Positions 1 to 6,356 of a stretch of DNA of 20,488 nt are shown here, piece after piece. Position numbers and translations under genes: made by a program. This stretch comes from a virus. The stretch is from positions 1 to 20,488 of the IMG/VR virus record IMGVR_UViG_3300014720_002658, one strand, 5' to 3'. The notes beneath the pieces were generated by a model that was given only the letters and a program-made list of their open reading frames with translations, did no database searches and was not told where the DNA came from. Positions within the stretch are counted from its first letter, which is position 1, and each line of letters begins with the position of its first letter.

Positions 1-1
1 A

Positions 2-1084
2 ATGAACGACGAGAGCTATCGTATCGGTCGTGGTCTTTATCGCTTACCACAAACTGCGACGGTTGATAACGCTCGGAGCACGAACAAAGTTATTCCTTTA
101 CCCGTTCCAGCGCCAATTCCTTTCGTTCCTGCTCCTGTAGAAAATCAAATGGCTGTGAAATCGAATCCAACAAATCTTTCTGAATCCTTGGTTCCTGCTC
201 GTTTTCCGAAATATGTACCATTCGGTAACTTCGAAGACGTTGAGTCTATTATCAAGTCCAAGCGATTCTATCCAATGTATATCACTGGTCTTTCTGGTAA
301 CGGTAAGACTATGATGGTTGAACAGGTTTGTGCCAAAACGAATCGCGAAATGGTTCGAGTCAACATTACAGCTGAGACTGATGAAGATGATTTGATTGGT
401 GGTTTTCGACTGATTGATGGTCATACTGTGTGGCATAATGGTCCTGTTGTTATGGCAATGGAGCGTGGTGCAGTTCTTTTGCTCGACGAGGTCGACCTTG
501 GCTCAATCAAGCTTATGTGCCTTCAGCCTGTTCTTGAAGGTAAGTCGATCTTTTTGAAGAAAATCAATAAACTGATCACACCTGCTTCTGGGTTTACTGT
601 TGTTGCTACTGCAAACACCAAAGGTAAAGGTTCTGATGATGGTCGTTTCATTGGCACCAATGTGATGAACGAAGCGTTCTTGGAACGATTCTCTATCACT
701 CTTGAGCAGGAATACCCGCCTGCTAACGCAGAGCGTCGTATTCTCATCAATGTTCTTGAAAAAACGACTGATGAGAAAGACAAAAACTTTGTTGATCTTT
801 TGATTAAATGGGCTGATGCTATTCGTCGTACATTCTATGATGGTGGTGTGAACGAAATCATTTCCACTCGTCGTTTGGTTCACATTTGCGAAGCTTATAT
901 GATCTTCAATGGTGATCGTAAGAAGGCTATTCAGCTGTGTTTGAATCGTTTTGATGCTGATACAAAGACTTCGTTTATGGATTTGTATACGAAGATTGAT
1001 GCTGAGGTTGTGATTGATCCTGCTGGAGCTGAAGCTATTGTTGCTGTTGCTCCGGCGAGTAATTCGCAAGAAGTCGAGTTTTGA
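2..1084 (+). CDS. cobS: CobS/MoxR-like AAA+ ATPase (possibly 5'-partial)
   Basis: AAA+ ATPase of the MoxR/CobS type, annotated as CobS in many T4-like cyanophages. In bacteria CobS is the ATPase of the cobalt chelatase in cobalamin synthesis; phage copies usually lack the other subunits, so the phage role is unproven. Visible are Walker A GLSGNGKT (residues 96-103), Walker B VLLLDEVD (158-165), a sensor-1-like VVATANT (200-206) and an FLERF segment (227-231) where MoxR-type proteins carry a catalytic arginine. Residues about 31-47 are a proline/valine-rich linker before the ATPase core. The first ATG is at base 2, so neither an RBS nor a longer N-terminus can be excluded. A remodelling ATPase unrelated to cobalamin is an alternative. 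The ATPase call is secure, the CobS name moderate. Confidence 0.8.
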   Translation: MNDESYRIGRGLYRLPQTATVDNARSTNKVIPLPVPAPIPFVPAPVENQMAVKSNPTNLSESLVPARFPKYVPFGNFEDVESIIKSKRFYPMYITGLSGNGKTMMVEQVCAKTNREMVRVNITAETDEDDLIGGFRLIDGHTVWHNGPVVMAMERGAVLLLDEVDLGSIKLMCLQPVLEGKSIFLKKINKLITPASGFTVVATANTKGKGSDDGRFIGTNVMNEAFLERFSITLEQEYPPANAERRILINVLEKTTDEKDKNFVDLLIKWADAIRRTFYDGGVNEIISTRRLVHICEAYMIFNGDRKKAIQLCLNRFDADTKTSFMDLYTKIDAEVVIDPAGAEAIVAVAPASNSQEVEF

Positions 1085-1126
1085 GTTTTCGAAAAGTGCG
1101 ATGTATAAGGTTGCGTGCATCGCACT
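1081..1126 (+). promoter_or_regulatory. Sigma70-like promoter with flanking inverted repeat (candidate operator)
   Basis: TTGAGT (1081-1086), a 17-base spacer and TATAAG (1104-1109) form a plausible -35/-10 pair overlapping the stop codon of the AAA ATPase gene. A perfect 9-bp inverted repeat, AGTGCGATG (1095-1103) and CATCGCACT (1118-1126), brackets the -10. The expected start is near 1116, so the left arm would be untranscribed. The dyad therefore looks more like a protein-binding site than an RNA hairpin, and it has no T-run. The next gene encodes a small HTH protein that could bind here; that link is inference. Confidence 0.45.
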
Positions 1127-1161
1127 CACTACAAGCAACCATTTATGATGGAGTATATTAT

Positions 1162-1428
1162 ATGAAGAATGTTTCCGCTAAGGATCGCATGTTGAAGGCT
1201 TTGAAGAAGGGTGGCACATTTACTGTAAAGCAGGCGCGTAGTCGTTTTGGTGTACAGAATGTGTCACAGCGTATTCAGGAACTTCGCGAAGAGGGATGGC
1301 CTATCTATACGAATGTGAAGTCCCGCATTGATGGGACCAAGTTCAATTTCTATCGTATGGGCATTCCTAATGCAGAGATGCGCTCTGGTATTGCAGATGT
1401 GTATCGTGAACGCAAGACTGCTGTCTGA
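1162..1428 (+). CDS. Small helix-turn-helix DNA-binding protein
   Basis: An 88-residue basic protein resembling the short phage winged-helix/HTH family (HTH_39-like). Residues about 5-45 (AKDRMLKALKKGG, then FTVKQARSRFGVQNVSQRIQELREEGWPI) read as a helix, a turn and a recognition helix. The region after GWPIYT looks like a beta wing (NVKSRIDGTKFNFYRM). The ATG at 1162 is chosen because GGAG at 1150-1153 sits 8 bases upstream; a longer reading from about 1081 would run through the promoter/dyad region. It is followed by a strong terminator, so it is probably a short transcription unit. It may be autoregulated through the inverted repeat at 1095-1126. The HTH call is fairly firm; target and role are unknown. 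Confidence 0.75.
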   Translation: MKNVSAKDRMLKALKKGGTFTVKQARSRFGVQNVSQRIQELREEGWPIYTNVKSRIDGTKFNFYRMGIPNAEMRSGIADVYRERKTAV

Positions 1429-1445
1429 TACAAACTAACACGAAA

Positions 1446-1478
1446 AAAGAGGGCTCGTAAGGGCCCTCTTTATTTTTA
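1446..1478 (+). terminator. Intrinsic terminator after the HTH gene
   Basis: A perfect 9-bp stem AAAGAGGGC (1446-1454) / GCCCTCTTT (1463-1471) with an 8-base loop is followed by ATTTTT. This GC-rich stem plus T-run is a textbook Rho-independent terminator. Its upstream A-run could also make it work on the opposite strand. Confidence 0.85.
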
Positions 1479-1482
1479 GGGA

Positions 1483-1490
1483 GCTAAATA
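1483..1490 (+). promoter_or_regulatory. Possible T4-type late promoter (CTAAATA variant)
   Basis: GCTAAATA matches 6 of 8 bases of the T4 late-promoter octamer TATAAATA and contains CTAAATA, a variant reported for marine T4-like phages. It lies just after a terminator and 39 bases before the glycosyltransferase start, where a promoter is needed. In AT-rich DNA a chance match is possible. Confidence 0.3.
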
Positions 1491-1529
1491 GTGTCATGGT
1501 TTGATCATTTTATCTGATTGGAGTATAGT

Positions 1530-2345
1530 ATGGAAATATCAATTTCAGTTGATGAGTTGCGTAAAAGAAAGTTGTTTGTTGCTACACCGATGTATGGTGG
1601 TATGAATAATGGTTTGTATATGAAGTCTTGTTTGGACTTGCAATCGATTATGCAACAATATAATGTTGAAACTAAGTTTTCATTTTTGTTCAATGAATCA
1701 TTGATTACTCGTGCAAGAAACTATTTGACCGATGAGTTTTTGCGTAACGAGCAGTTCACACATTTGCTTTTCATTGATTCCGACATACATTTCAATCCAC
1801 AAGATGTTGTCACATTGTTGGCTCTTGATAAAGAGATCATTGGTGGACCTTATCCTAAGAAGTCAATCAATTGGGGCAATATTGCTCAAGCTGTAAAGAA
1901 AAATCCTGACATTTCACCAGGTGAGCTTGACGGATTGGTTGGTGAGTTTGTATTTAATCCTGTTGCTGGAACAAAACATTTTTCAATTTCTGATCCTCTT
2001 GAGGTTATGGAGATTGGTACAGGATTCATGATGATCAAGCGCGAAGTGTTTAGGCAGTTCGAGCAGGCATATCCAGAGTATCGATACAAGCCTGATCATG
2101 TTGGACAAAAGCATTTCGATGGATCAAGATACATTCATGCATACTTCGACACGATTATTGATCGTGGACCTAATGCACCAGGCTCATCAGAGAGATACTT
2201 GTCCGAGGATTATTTCTTTTGTCAAATGTCTCGGAAGATGGGAGCTAAGATTTGGTTGTGCCCATGGATGAAGACACAACATGTTGGTACATTTGCATTC
2301 ACTGGTGATCTTCCTAAGATTGCTCAATACACAGGGCGTATTTGA
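1530..2345 (+). CDS. Putative GT-A glycosyltransferase
   Basis: A 271-residue protein of a glycosyltransferase type found in T4-like phages (Anp1/GT2-like). The N-terminus LFVATPMYGGM is a GT-A-like opening strand, LITRARNYL (59-66) is a conserved basic segment, and FIDSDIHF contains the DSD (83-85) expected to bind the metal and sugar nucleotide. The later part carries GTGFMMIKREVF and SEDYFFC, both common in GT-A C-terminal halves. ATG 1530 has GGAG at 1520-1523; a TTG at 1518 would add four residues. It follows a terminator and a possible late promoter and overlaps the dNMP kinase by one base, so the two are co-translated. It may modify phage DNA or a surface glycan; acceptor and sugar are unknown. 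It is separated from the other glycosyltransferases further downstream. Confidence 0.7.
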   Translation: MEISISVDELRKRKLFVATPMYGGMNNGLYMKSCLDLQSIMQQYNVETKFSFLFNESLITRARNYLTDEFLRNEQFTHLLFIDSDIHFNPQDVVTLLALDKEIIGGPYPKKSINWGNIAQAVKKNPDISPGELDGLVGEFVFNPVAGTKHFSISDPLEVMEIGTGFMMIKREVFRQFEQAYPEYRYKPDHVGQKHFDGSRYIHAYFDTIIDRGPNAPGSSERYLSEDYFFCQMSRKMGAKIWLCPWMKTQHVGTFAFTGDLPKIAQYTGRI

Positions 2346-2995
2346 TGCTAATTGGATTCGTTGGTACAATAGGATCAGGTAAAGGAACTGCTGGAAAGAT
2401 ATTGGCAGAGCGAGGTTTTCTCACAGAGAGCTTCGCTGCTCCTTTGAAGGATGTTGTTGCAAACTTATTTGGATGGCGTAGAGACCTGTTAGAAGGTGAT
2501 ACAGAAAGATCCAGAGAGTTTCGAGAAACTATTGATCCTTGGTGGAGTGAAAGATTTGGTCGTGACATCACACCTCGATTGATGTTACAGATTGTTGGAA
2601 CAGAGTCGATGCGTATGTGCATTCATGATGATTTCTGGATTGCATGCCTAGAAAAAAGAATATCTGAGAGGATAAAAGATGGCATAGATTATGTCATCAC
2701 AGATGTTCGTTTTCCGAATGAGATCGACGCCATTCATCGCATGGGTGGCAAGGTTATAGAAATACATCGTGGAGATCCGCCTAATTGGTATTATCAAGCC
2801 GTGATGTACAACAATAAACAAACTGACATACGCCCGGACAAGCATTATTCTGAGTGGGCGTGGATGGGGTATAAGATTGATTACACCATAACTAACAATG
2901 GCTCATTAGAAGATCTTGAGAGCGATGTGGTTTTGATGCTTGAGAGTTTAGAGCCTGAAAAATCTTTCTTGACTTCTTTAGAAACATCAGTATAA
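2345..2995 (+). CDS. 1: Deoxynucleoside monophosphate kinase (T4 gp1-like)
   Basis: Phage dNMP kinase, which phosphorylates dNMPs to diphosphates for replication. The P-loop GTIGSGKGT is at residues 7-15. TPRLMLQIVGTESMR followed by DDFWI is the characteristic gp1 block, and VITDVRFPNEIDAI resembles the conserved mid-C-terminal DxRFxNE segment. The protein has 216 residues, a little shorter than T4 gp1 (241). ATG 2345 overlaps the preceding stop (TGATG); a TTG immediately before is less likely. Its 3' end contains the promoter for the sliding clamp gene. The enzyme class is secure; base specificity cannot be read. Confidence 0.85.
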   Translation: MLIGFVGTIGSGKGTAGKILAERGFLTESFAAPLKDVVANLFGWRRDLLEGDTERSREFRETIDPWWSERFGRDITPRLMLQIVGTESMRMCIHDDFWIACLEKRISERIKDGIDYVITDVRFPNEIDAIHRMGGKVIEIHRGDPPNWYYQAVMYNNKQTDIRPDKHYSEWAWMGYKIDYTITNNGSLEDLESDVVLMLESLEPEKSFLTSLETSV

Positions 2996-2996
2996 T
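2969..2996 (+). promoter_or_regulatory. Sigma70-like promoter for the replication module
   Basis: TTGACT (2969-2974), a 16-base spacer and a perfect TATAAT (2991-2996) lie over the 3' end of the dNMP kinase gene. The expected start near 3003 leaves a leader of about 25 bases before the clamp ATG at 3029. It resembles a host-recognised early promoter for gp45, dsbA-like, gp44, gp62, regA and dut. Confidence 0.7.
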
Positions 2997-3028
2997 ATGT
3001 GCATAGATCTAACCTAGGAGTTTATATC

Positions 3029-3715
3029 ATGAAACTGACACAAGATACTTTGTCTATTTTGAAGAACTATCAATCAATCAATCCTGGTATCGTCTTCAAG
3101 AAGGGTAATGTTGTTCAGACTATTTCACCTCAAAAGGTGATTGTGTCTGAAGCTGAGATTCAAGGCGATAGCTTCGACCGCGATTTCGGTATTTATGATC
3201 TTGGTAGCCTTTTGAGCATTCTTTCGCTTGCTGGCGATGAACCTGAGGTCGTTTTGGACGAGAAGTTCCTTTGCATTGTTGCTCGCTCTGGTAGAGCCAG
3301 GATCAAGTATCGCTACACCGATACCAGTTTGATCGTTACTACGCCAGACAAGAAGCTAAATCTTCCATCGAAAGATGTAACATTTAATCTTTCACAGGAT
3401 GATCTTACATGGCTTCTTCGTTCAACTGCTATCCTTCAGCTGCCACATGTGGCGATTGAGAGTGATGGTGCAAAGGTATACGTTAGCGCATTTGATGCGA
3501 ATAACGATGCTGCTCATGAGCAGAAGCTTGAGATTCAAGAAGGTAATGGTGTAAAGTATCGTTTGATTATTCGTAGCGAATACTTGAAGTTGTTGCCCAC
3601 AGATTACACTGTTACTGCATCGAAGAGTGGTATTGCTTTGTTTGAAGGCACCAATAAGAAGATCAAGTATTGGATTGCCATTGAGAAGAATGGTTCCAGC
3701 TACGGAGGCGAGTGA
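3029..3715 (+). CDS. 45: DNA polymerase sliding clamp (gp45-like)
   Basis: Sliding clamp that encircles DNA, tethers the replicative polymerase and, in T4, also activates late transcription. The 228 residues equal the length of T4 gp45. The start MKLTQDTLSILKNYQSINPGI and the segment GIYDLGSLLSIL match the gp45 family pattern. Chosen start: ATG 3029, with AGGAG at 3016-3020 eight bases upstream; an upstream in-frame start would need an implausible leader. It opens the replication operon under the promoter at 2969-2996. The next two genes encode a DsbA-like late-transcription protein and the clamp loader that works on this clamp. In T4, gp45 is a target of RegA translational repression; a RegA homologue is present downstream, but its site here cannot be proven by eye. 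Confidence 0.88.
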   Translation: MKLTQDTLSILKNYQSINPGIVFKKGNVVQTISPQKVIVSEAEIQGDSFDRDFGIYDLGSLLSILSLAGDEPEVVLDEKFLCIVARSGRARIKYRYTDTSLIVTTPDKKLNLPSKDVTFNLSQDDLTWLLRSTAILQLPHVAIESDGAKVYVSAFDANNDAAHEQKLEIQEGNGVKYRLIIRSEYLKLLPTDYTVTASKSGIALFEGTNKKIKYWIAIEKNGSSYGGE

Positions 3716-3716
3716 T

Positions 3717-3998
3717 ATGTCTAATATCGGTCATAATAGTGGTATTCCTCATCTAACACCTGATGATGTGAAGAAGGTTGCACAAGCTATTCAGACTATC
3801 AATGACAGTATGACACGAGTTGCTGCTGAGCGTGATTTGGTCAAGGAAACGATCAATAGTGTAAGTGAAGAGCTAGGTTTTCCGAAGAAGCTGTTGCGTC
3901 GTATGGCAAAGACATATTACAAGCAAAGCTTCGAGAGCGATGTTCAGGAAGATCAGGATTTTCAGAATACATACGAGGCTGTTACTAAGAAGAAATAA
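3717..3998 (+). CDS. dsbA: DsbA-like double-stranded DNA-binding protein
   Basis: A 93-residue protein whose C-terminal half (EELGFPKKLLRRMAKTYYKQ, then QEDQDFQNTYEAV) aligns in pattern with T4 DsbA (DELG, FNRLLALYHK, EEVVELYDTV). T4 DsbA is 89 residues, binds dsDNA at late promoters and stimulates late transcription. The N-terminus MSNIGHNSG is unlike T4 and resembles a short leader motif recurrent in small proteins of alphaproteobacteria and their phages. Start ATG 3717 has a strong GGAGG (3704-3708) eight bases upstream and lies just after the clamp stop. Its place between clamp and clamp loader differs from T4, where dsbA lies elsewhere. The match is from remembered sequence, so the assignment is moderately sure. 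Confidence 0.6.
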   Translation: MSNIGHNSGIPHLTPDDVKKVAQAIQTINDSMTRVAAERDLVKETINSVSEELGFPKKLLRRMAKTYYKQSFESDVQEDQDFQNTYEAVTKKK

Positions 3999-4012
3999 CC
4001 TTGGGGGTTGTG

Positions 4013-4954
4013 ATGCTTGATAATGATCAGTTTCTTTGGGTGGAGAAATACCGCCCAAAGAAGGTTGAAGACTGTATTCTACCAGACTTTTTGAAGAGTG
4101 TATTTCAACAATATGTGAATACGAAAAAAATACCCAATCTTCTTCTCACTGGCACACCAGGTGTTGGTAAAACAACAATTGCAAAGGCTATGTGTGATGA
4201 GATTGGTTGCGACTATATGATGATCAATGGTTCTGAAGAACGAGGCATTGACATTCTTCGAACCAAGATTAGGCAGTATGCGTCATCTGTTTCATTTGCT
4301 GGTGGTAGAAAGGTTATCATCATTGATGAGGCAGATAATCTAACTCCAGATACACAAGCTGGTATGCGCGCTGCTATTGAAGAGTTTTCGTCAAACTGTT
4401 CATTTATCTTTACTTGTAATCATAAGGCTAGGTTGATTGGTGCTATTCATTCTCGTTGCTCTGTTATTGAGTTCAAGATCAAAAATGGCAACAAAGTAAA
4501 GATGGCAGCTGCATTCATGAAAAAAGTGCAGCAAGTGTTAAAACTGGAGAACATCAAGTATGATGCTGAAGTTGTTGCACAGATCATACAAAAGCATTTT
4601 CCAGATTACAGACGTGTGCTCAACGAGTTGCAGCGATATTCGGTAAAGGGCGAAATAAATACCGGTATGCTGACACAAGTCGCAGATGTAAGTTTGACTA
4701 AGTTGATTGATTTCTTGAAGGCTAAAGATTATACATCAATGCGTAAGTGGGTAGGATCAAACATTGATGCGGATCCGAATACGGTTTTTCGTTTGATTTA
4801 TGATGCATTGTACGATAATATGAAGCCCGATTCGATACCTCAAGCTGTTATCATTTTGGCTGAATATCAATATAAAGCAGCATTTGTTGCGGATCAAGAG
4901 ATCAATTTAGTTGCTTGTTTGACACAAATAATGGTTGAATGCGAGTATAAGTGA
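4013..4954 (+). CDS. 44: Clamp loader large subunit, AAA+ ATPase (gp44-like)
   Basis: ATPase subunit of the clamp loader; four copies act with one gp62 to open gp45 and load it on primer-template DNA. Seen: WVEKYRPKKVEDCILP at the N-terminus (clamp-loader signature), Walker A GTPGVGKT (47-54), Walker B VIIIDEAD (101-108), sensor-1 FIFTCNH (131-137) and the SRC motif (147-149) carrying the trans-acting arginine. At 313 residues it is close to T4 gp44 (319). ATG 4013 is preceded by a G-rich stretch (4003-4007); a TTG at 4001 is a poorer choice. It overlaps gp62 by one base (TGATG), as expected for subunits made in a set ratio. Confidence 0.93.
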   Translation: MLDNDQFLWVEKYRPKKVEDCILPDFLKSVFQQYVNTKKIPNLLLTGTPGVGKTTIAKAMCDEIGCDYMMINGSEERGIDILRTKIRQYASSVSFAGGRKVIIIDEADNLTPDTQAGMRAAIEEFSSNCSFIFTCNHKARLIGAIHSRCSVIEFKIKNGNKVKMAAAFMKKVQQVLKLENIKYDAEVVAQIIQKHFPDYRRVLNELQRYSVKGEINTGMLTQVADVSLTKLIDFLKAKDYTSMRKWVGSNIDADPNTVFRLIYDALYDNMKPDSIPQAVIILAEYQYKAAFVADQEINLVACLTQIMVECEYK

Positions 4955-5382
4955 TGGATTTGTTCAAAGACATTATTCATTCAATTCTTGTAACAAAGAA
5001 AGATTTATCCAATGATCAAGAGTTTGCAGAAAACTATAAGCCATTTGTGGTCAATCGCGCTTTATCGAATCATGTGGATTGTATATTATTTGCCAATGAA
5101 ATGAATAGGTTACCAAATATTGATAATATTCTACAATATCATTTTTACATAAATAGTATACGGGGTATGAAACGAAAGTTTCAACCTTGGATCAAGAAAG
5201 ATAAGAATGATGTGTTAGATGCTGTCAAAGAATATTATCAAATTAATAATGCCAAAGCTCTTGACGCTCTTCGTATTCTGTCTCCTGATCAACTTGAGTA
5301 TATAACTAAAAAAACCGAAAAGGGTGGAGCAGATAATGTGGAGCATAGAAGACATGGTGGAGGTGACGCTGAAAGAGCGTGA
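4954..5382 (+). CDS. 62: Clamp loader small subunit (gp62-like)
   Basis: Non-ATPase subunit of the gp44/62 clamp loader. A 142-residue protein, shorter than T4 gp62 (187). It has the family pattern YKPFVVNRALS (about 30-40) followed by ANEMN, an RGMKRKFQPWIKK stretch, a KEYY segment and a final ILSPDQLEYI. ATG 4954 overlaps the gp44 stop. The gene ends at 5382, inside regA, giving a 29-base overlap with the preferred regA start. The C-terminal tail past GGADN is encoded in the regA initiation region. Position directly after gp44 supports the call strongly. Confidence 0.85.
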   Translation: MDLFKDIIHSILVTKKDLSNDQEFAENYKPFVVNRALSNHVDCILFANEMNRLPNIDNILQYHFYINSIRGMKRKFQPWIKKDKNDVLDAVKEYYQINNAKALDALRILSPDQLEYITKKTEKGGADNVEHRRHGGGDAERA

Positions 5383-5743
5383 TGACTTCCTAAAAGTGAA
5401 AGAAACATTGACACGCATTGGTGTTGCTTCTAAAAAAGATCAAACATTGTATCAATCTTGTCATATTCTTCATAAACAAGGCAAATACTATATTGCACAC
5501 TTCAAAGAACTATTTGCATTAGATGGTAAACCAACTAACTTCTCTGAAGGCGATATAGCAAGAAGAAACTCAATAACAAATCTTTTGGCAGAATGGGGTT
5601 TGATAGGTTTAGCGAAACCAGATAAAACAACAGATCCTATTTGTCCATTGAATCAAATCAAGATATTACCATTCAAAGATAAGCATGAGTGGCAACTGGT
5701 AGCGAAATATAACATTGGAAAGAAGAGAATTGAAACCGAATAA
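5354..5743 (+). CDS. regA: RegA translational repressor
   Basis: RNA-binding protein that represses translation of phage early mRNAs by covering initiation regions. Close to T4 RegA throughout: MVEVTLK, DFLKVKETLTRIGVA, LYQSCHIL, GKYYIAHFKE, LLAEWGLI and KHEWQLVAKYNIG. I chose ATG 5354 because residues then number exactly as in T4 RegA (K14, T18 and R21 align). An upstream ATG at 5336 has a better placed GGAG (5326-5329) and would add six residues (MWSIED), so either could be used. The 129 residues compare with 122 in T4. As in T4 it follows gp62, but here dut rather than DNA polymerase follows it. It probably regulates its own operon. Confidence 0.93.
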   Translation: MVEVTLKERDDFLKVKETLTRIGVASKKDQTLYQSCHILHKQGKYYIAHFKELFALDGKPTNFSEGDIARRNSITNLLAEWGLIGLAKPDKTTDPICPLNQIKILPFKDKHEWQLVAKYNIGKKRIETE

Positions 5744-5759
5744 GAAAGGTGATTTTATT

Positions 5760-6272
5760 ATGCCAACAAAATTGAAATACTTCAAGAAACATCCCGATGT
5801 TCCTGCGCCCGTATATTCAACTAATGATGCAGCATGTTTTGACATTCATCTTTGCACATATGGTGTGATGTCTGTCACAGGTCATGATGAGAATGGTAAG
5901 CAGTTCTCAAGGTTGTTGAGTAATGATGGTGGTATCATTATTTGTCCAAGAGAAAGAGTGTTATCGCCAACAGGAATCATTTTTGACATTCCCAAAGAGT
6001 GGTCGGTCAGGCTGCATCCAAGGTCAGGAATGTCTCTTAAAGACGGCTTGACTTTAGCAAACGCTCAAGGTATAATAGACTCGGATTATGTGCTGGAGAC
6101 CTTTGTGATGTTGACCAATATCTCGGCTAAGAATATAACCGTGCCCAATCTTTCTCGCATTTGTCAAGGCGAGCTGGTCAGGATCAATAGAGCCATTTTT
6201 GAGGTCACTACAGAATTGCCATCCCGTGATGATACCAATAGAAAAGGCGGTTTTGGTTCCACGGGCACTTGA
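5760..6272 (+). CDS. dut: dUTPase (trimeric type)
   Basis: Hydrolyses dUTP to dUMP and pyrophosphate, keeping uracil out of DNA and feeding dTMP synthesis. All five trimeric dUTPase motifs can be traced: DAACFDI (23-29), PRSGMSL (87-93), GIIDSDY with the catalytic Asp region (104-110), RICQGELVRI (133-142) and the C-terminal KGGFGSTG (162-169). Motif 3 continues DYVLE rather than the usual DYxGE. There is also an insertion of about 20 residues around GHDENGKQFSRLL. 170 residues. ATG 5760 follows an AAAGGTG element; the gap from regA is 16 bases. The stop codon overlaps the -35 of the hsp20 promoter. Confidence 0.9.
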   Translation: MPTKLKYFKKHPDVPAPVYSTNDAACFDIHLCTYGVMSVTGHDENGKQFSRLLSNDGGIIICPRERVLSPTGIIFDIPKEWSVRLHPRSGMSLKDGLTLANAQGIIDSDYVLETFVMLTNISAKNITVPNLSRICQGELVRINRAIFEVTTELPSRDDTNRKGGFGSTGT

Positions 6273-6299
6273 CAAACATAACCGCCAATACTATATAAT
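6269..6299 (+). promoter_or_regulatory. Strong sigma70-like promoter for hsp20
   Basis: A perfect TTGACA (6269-6274) overlaps the dut stop codon. The -10 is either TATATA (6292-6297, 17-base spacer) or TATAAT (6294-6299, 19-base spacer). Transcription should begin near 6304, exactly where the folded hsp20 leader begins. Confidence 0.75.
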
Positions 6300-6303
6300 G
6301 ATA

Positions 6304-6352
6304 GATGATGCCACCATGGGTCATCTTTATTTTAACTTGCTGAAAAGGAGTT
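6304..6352 (+). promoter_or_regulatory. ROSE-like RNA thermometer in the hsp20 leader
   Basis: The leader can fold into two hairpins. Hairpin 1 (6304-6325) pairs GATGAT and CC with GG and GTCATC, with a bulged G at 6310. Hairpin 2 (6334-6352) pairs AACTT-(G)-CT with AGGAGTT around a GAAA loop: 6334-6338 with 6352-6348, G6339 bulged, C6340-G6347 and T6341-A6346. It buries the whole Shine-Dalgarno. The TTGCT opposite AGGA with an unpaired G is the hallmark of ROSE thermometers that control small heat-shock genes in rhizobia and enterobacteria. Melting on heating would free the RBS five bases before ATG 6357. The pairing is seen by eye; thermosensing is inference. Confidence 0.6.
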
Positions 6353-6356
6353 ACAC

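Noticed and set aside
503-1138. Long open frame on the minus strand opposite the AAA ATPase gene
   Set aside because: It mirrors a strongly coding plus-strand gene, has no family resemblance, and no minus-strand promoter or RBS is evident; other antisense frames were dismissed likewise.
1501-1529. TTGATC-17-TATAGT resembling a sigma70 promoter before the first glycosyltransferase
   Set aside because: The -10 abuts the ATG at 1530, so transcription would start inside the coding region; the ribosome site GGAG lies within the spacer.
4654-4661. AATAAATA inside gp44, with similar CATAAATA (5148-5155), GATAAATA (7576-7583) and TATAAATC (9912-9919)
   Set aside because: One-mismatch versions of the late-promoter octamer inside genes are expected by chance in AT-rich DNA; none is followed by a suitably placed start except perhaps GATAAATA, which I consider too weak to list.
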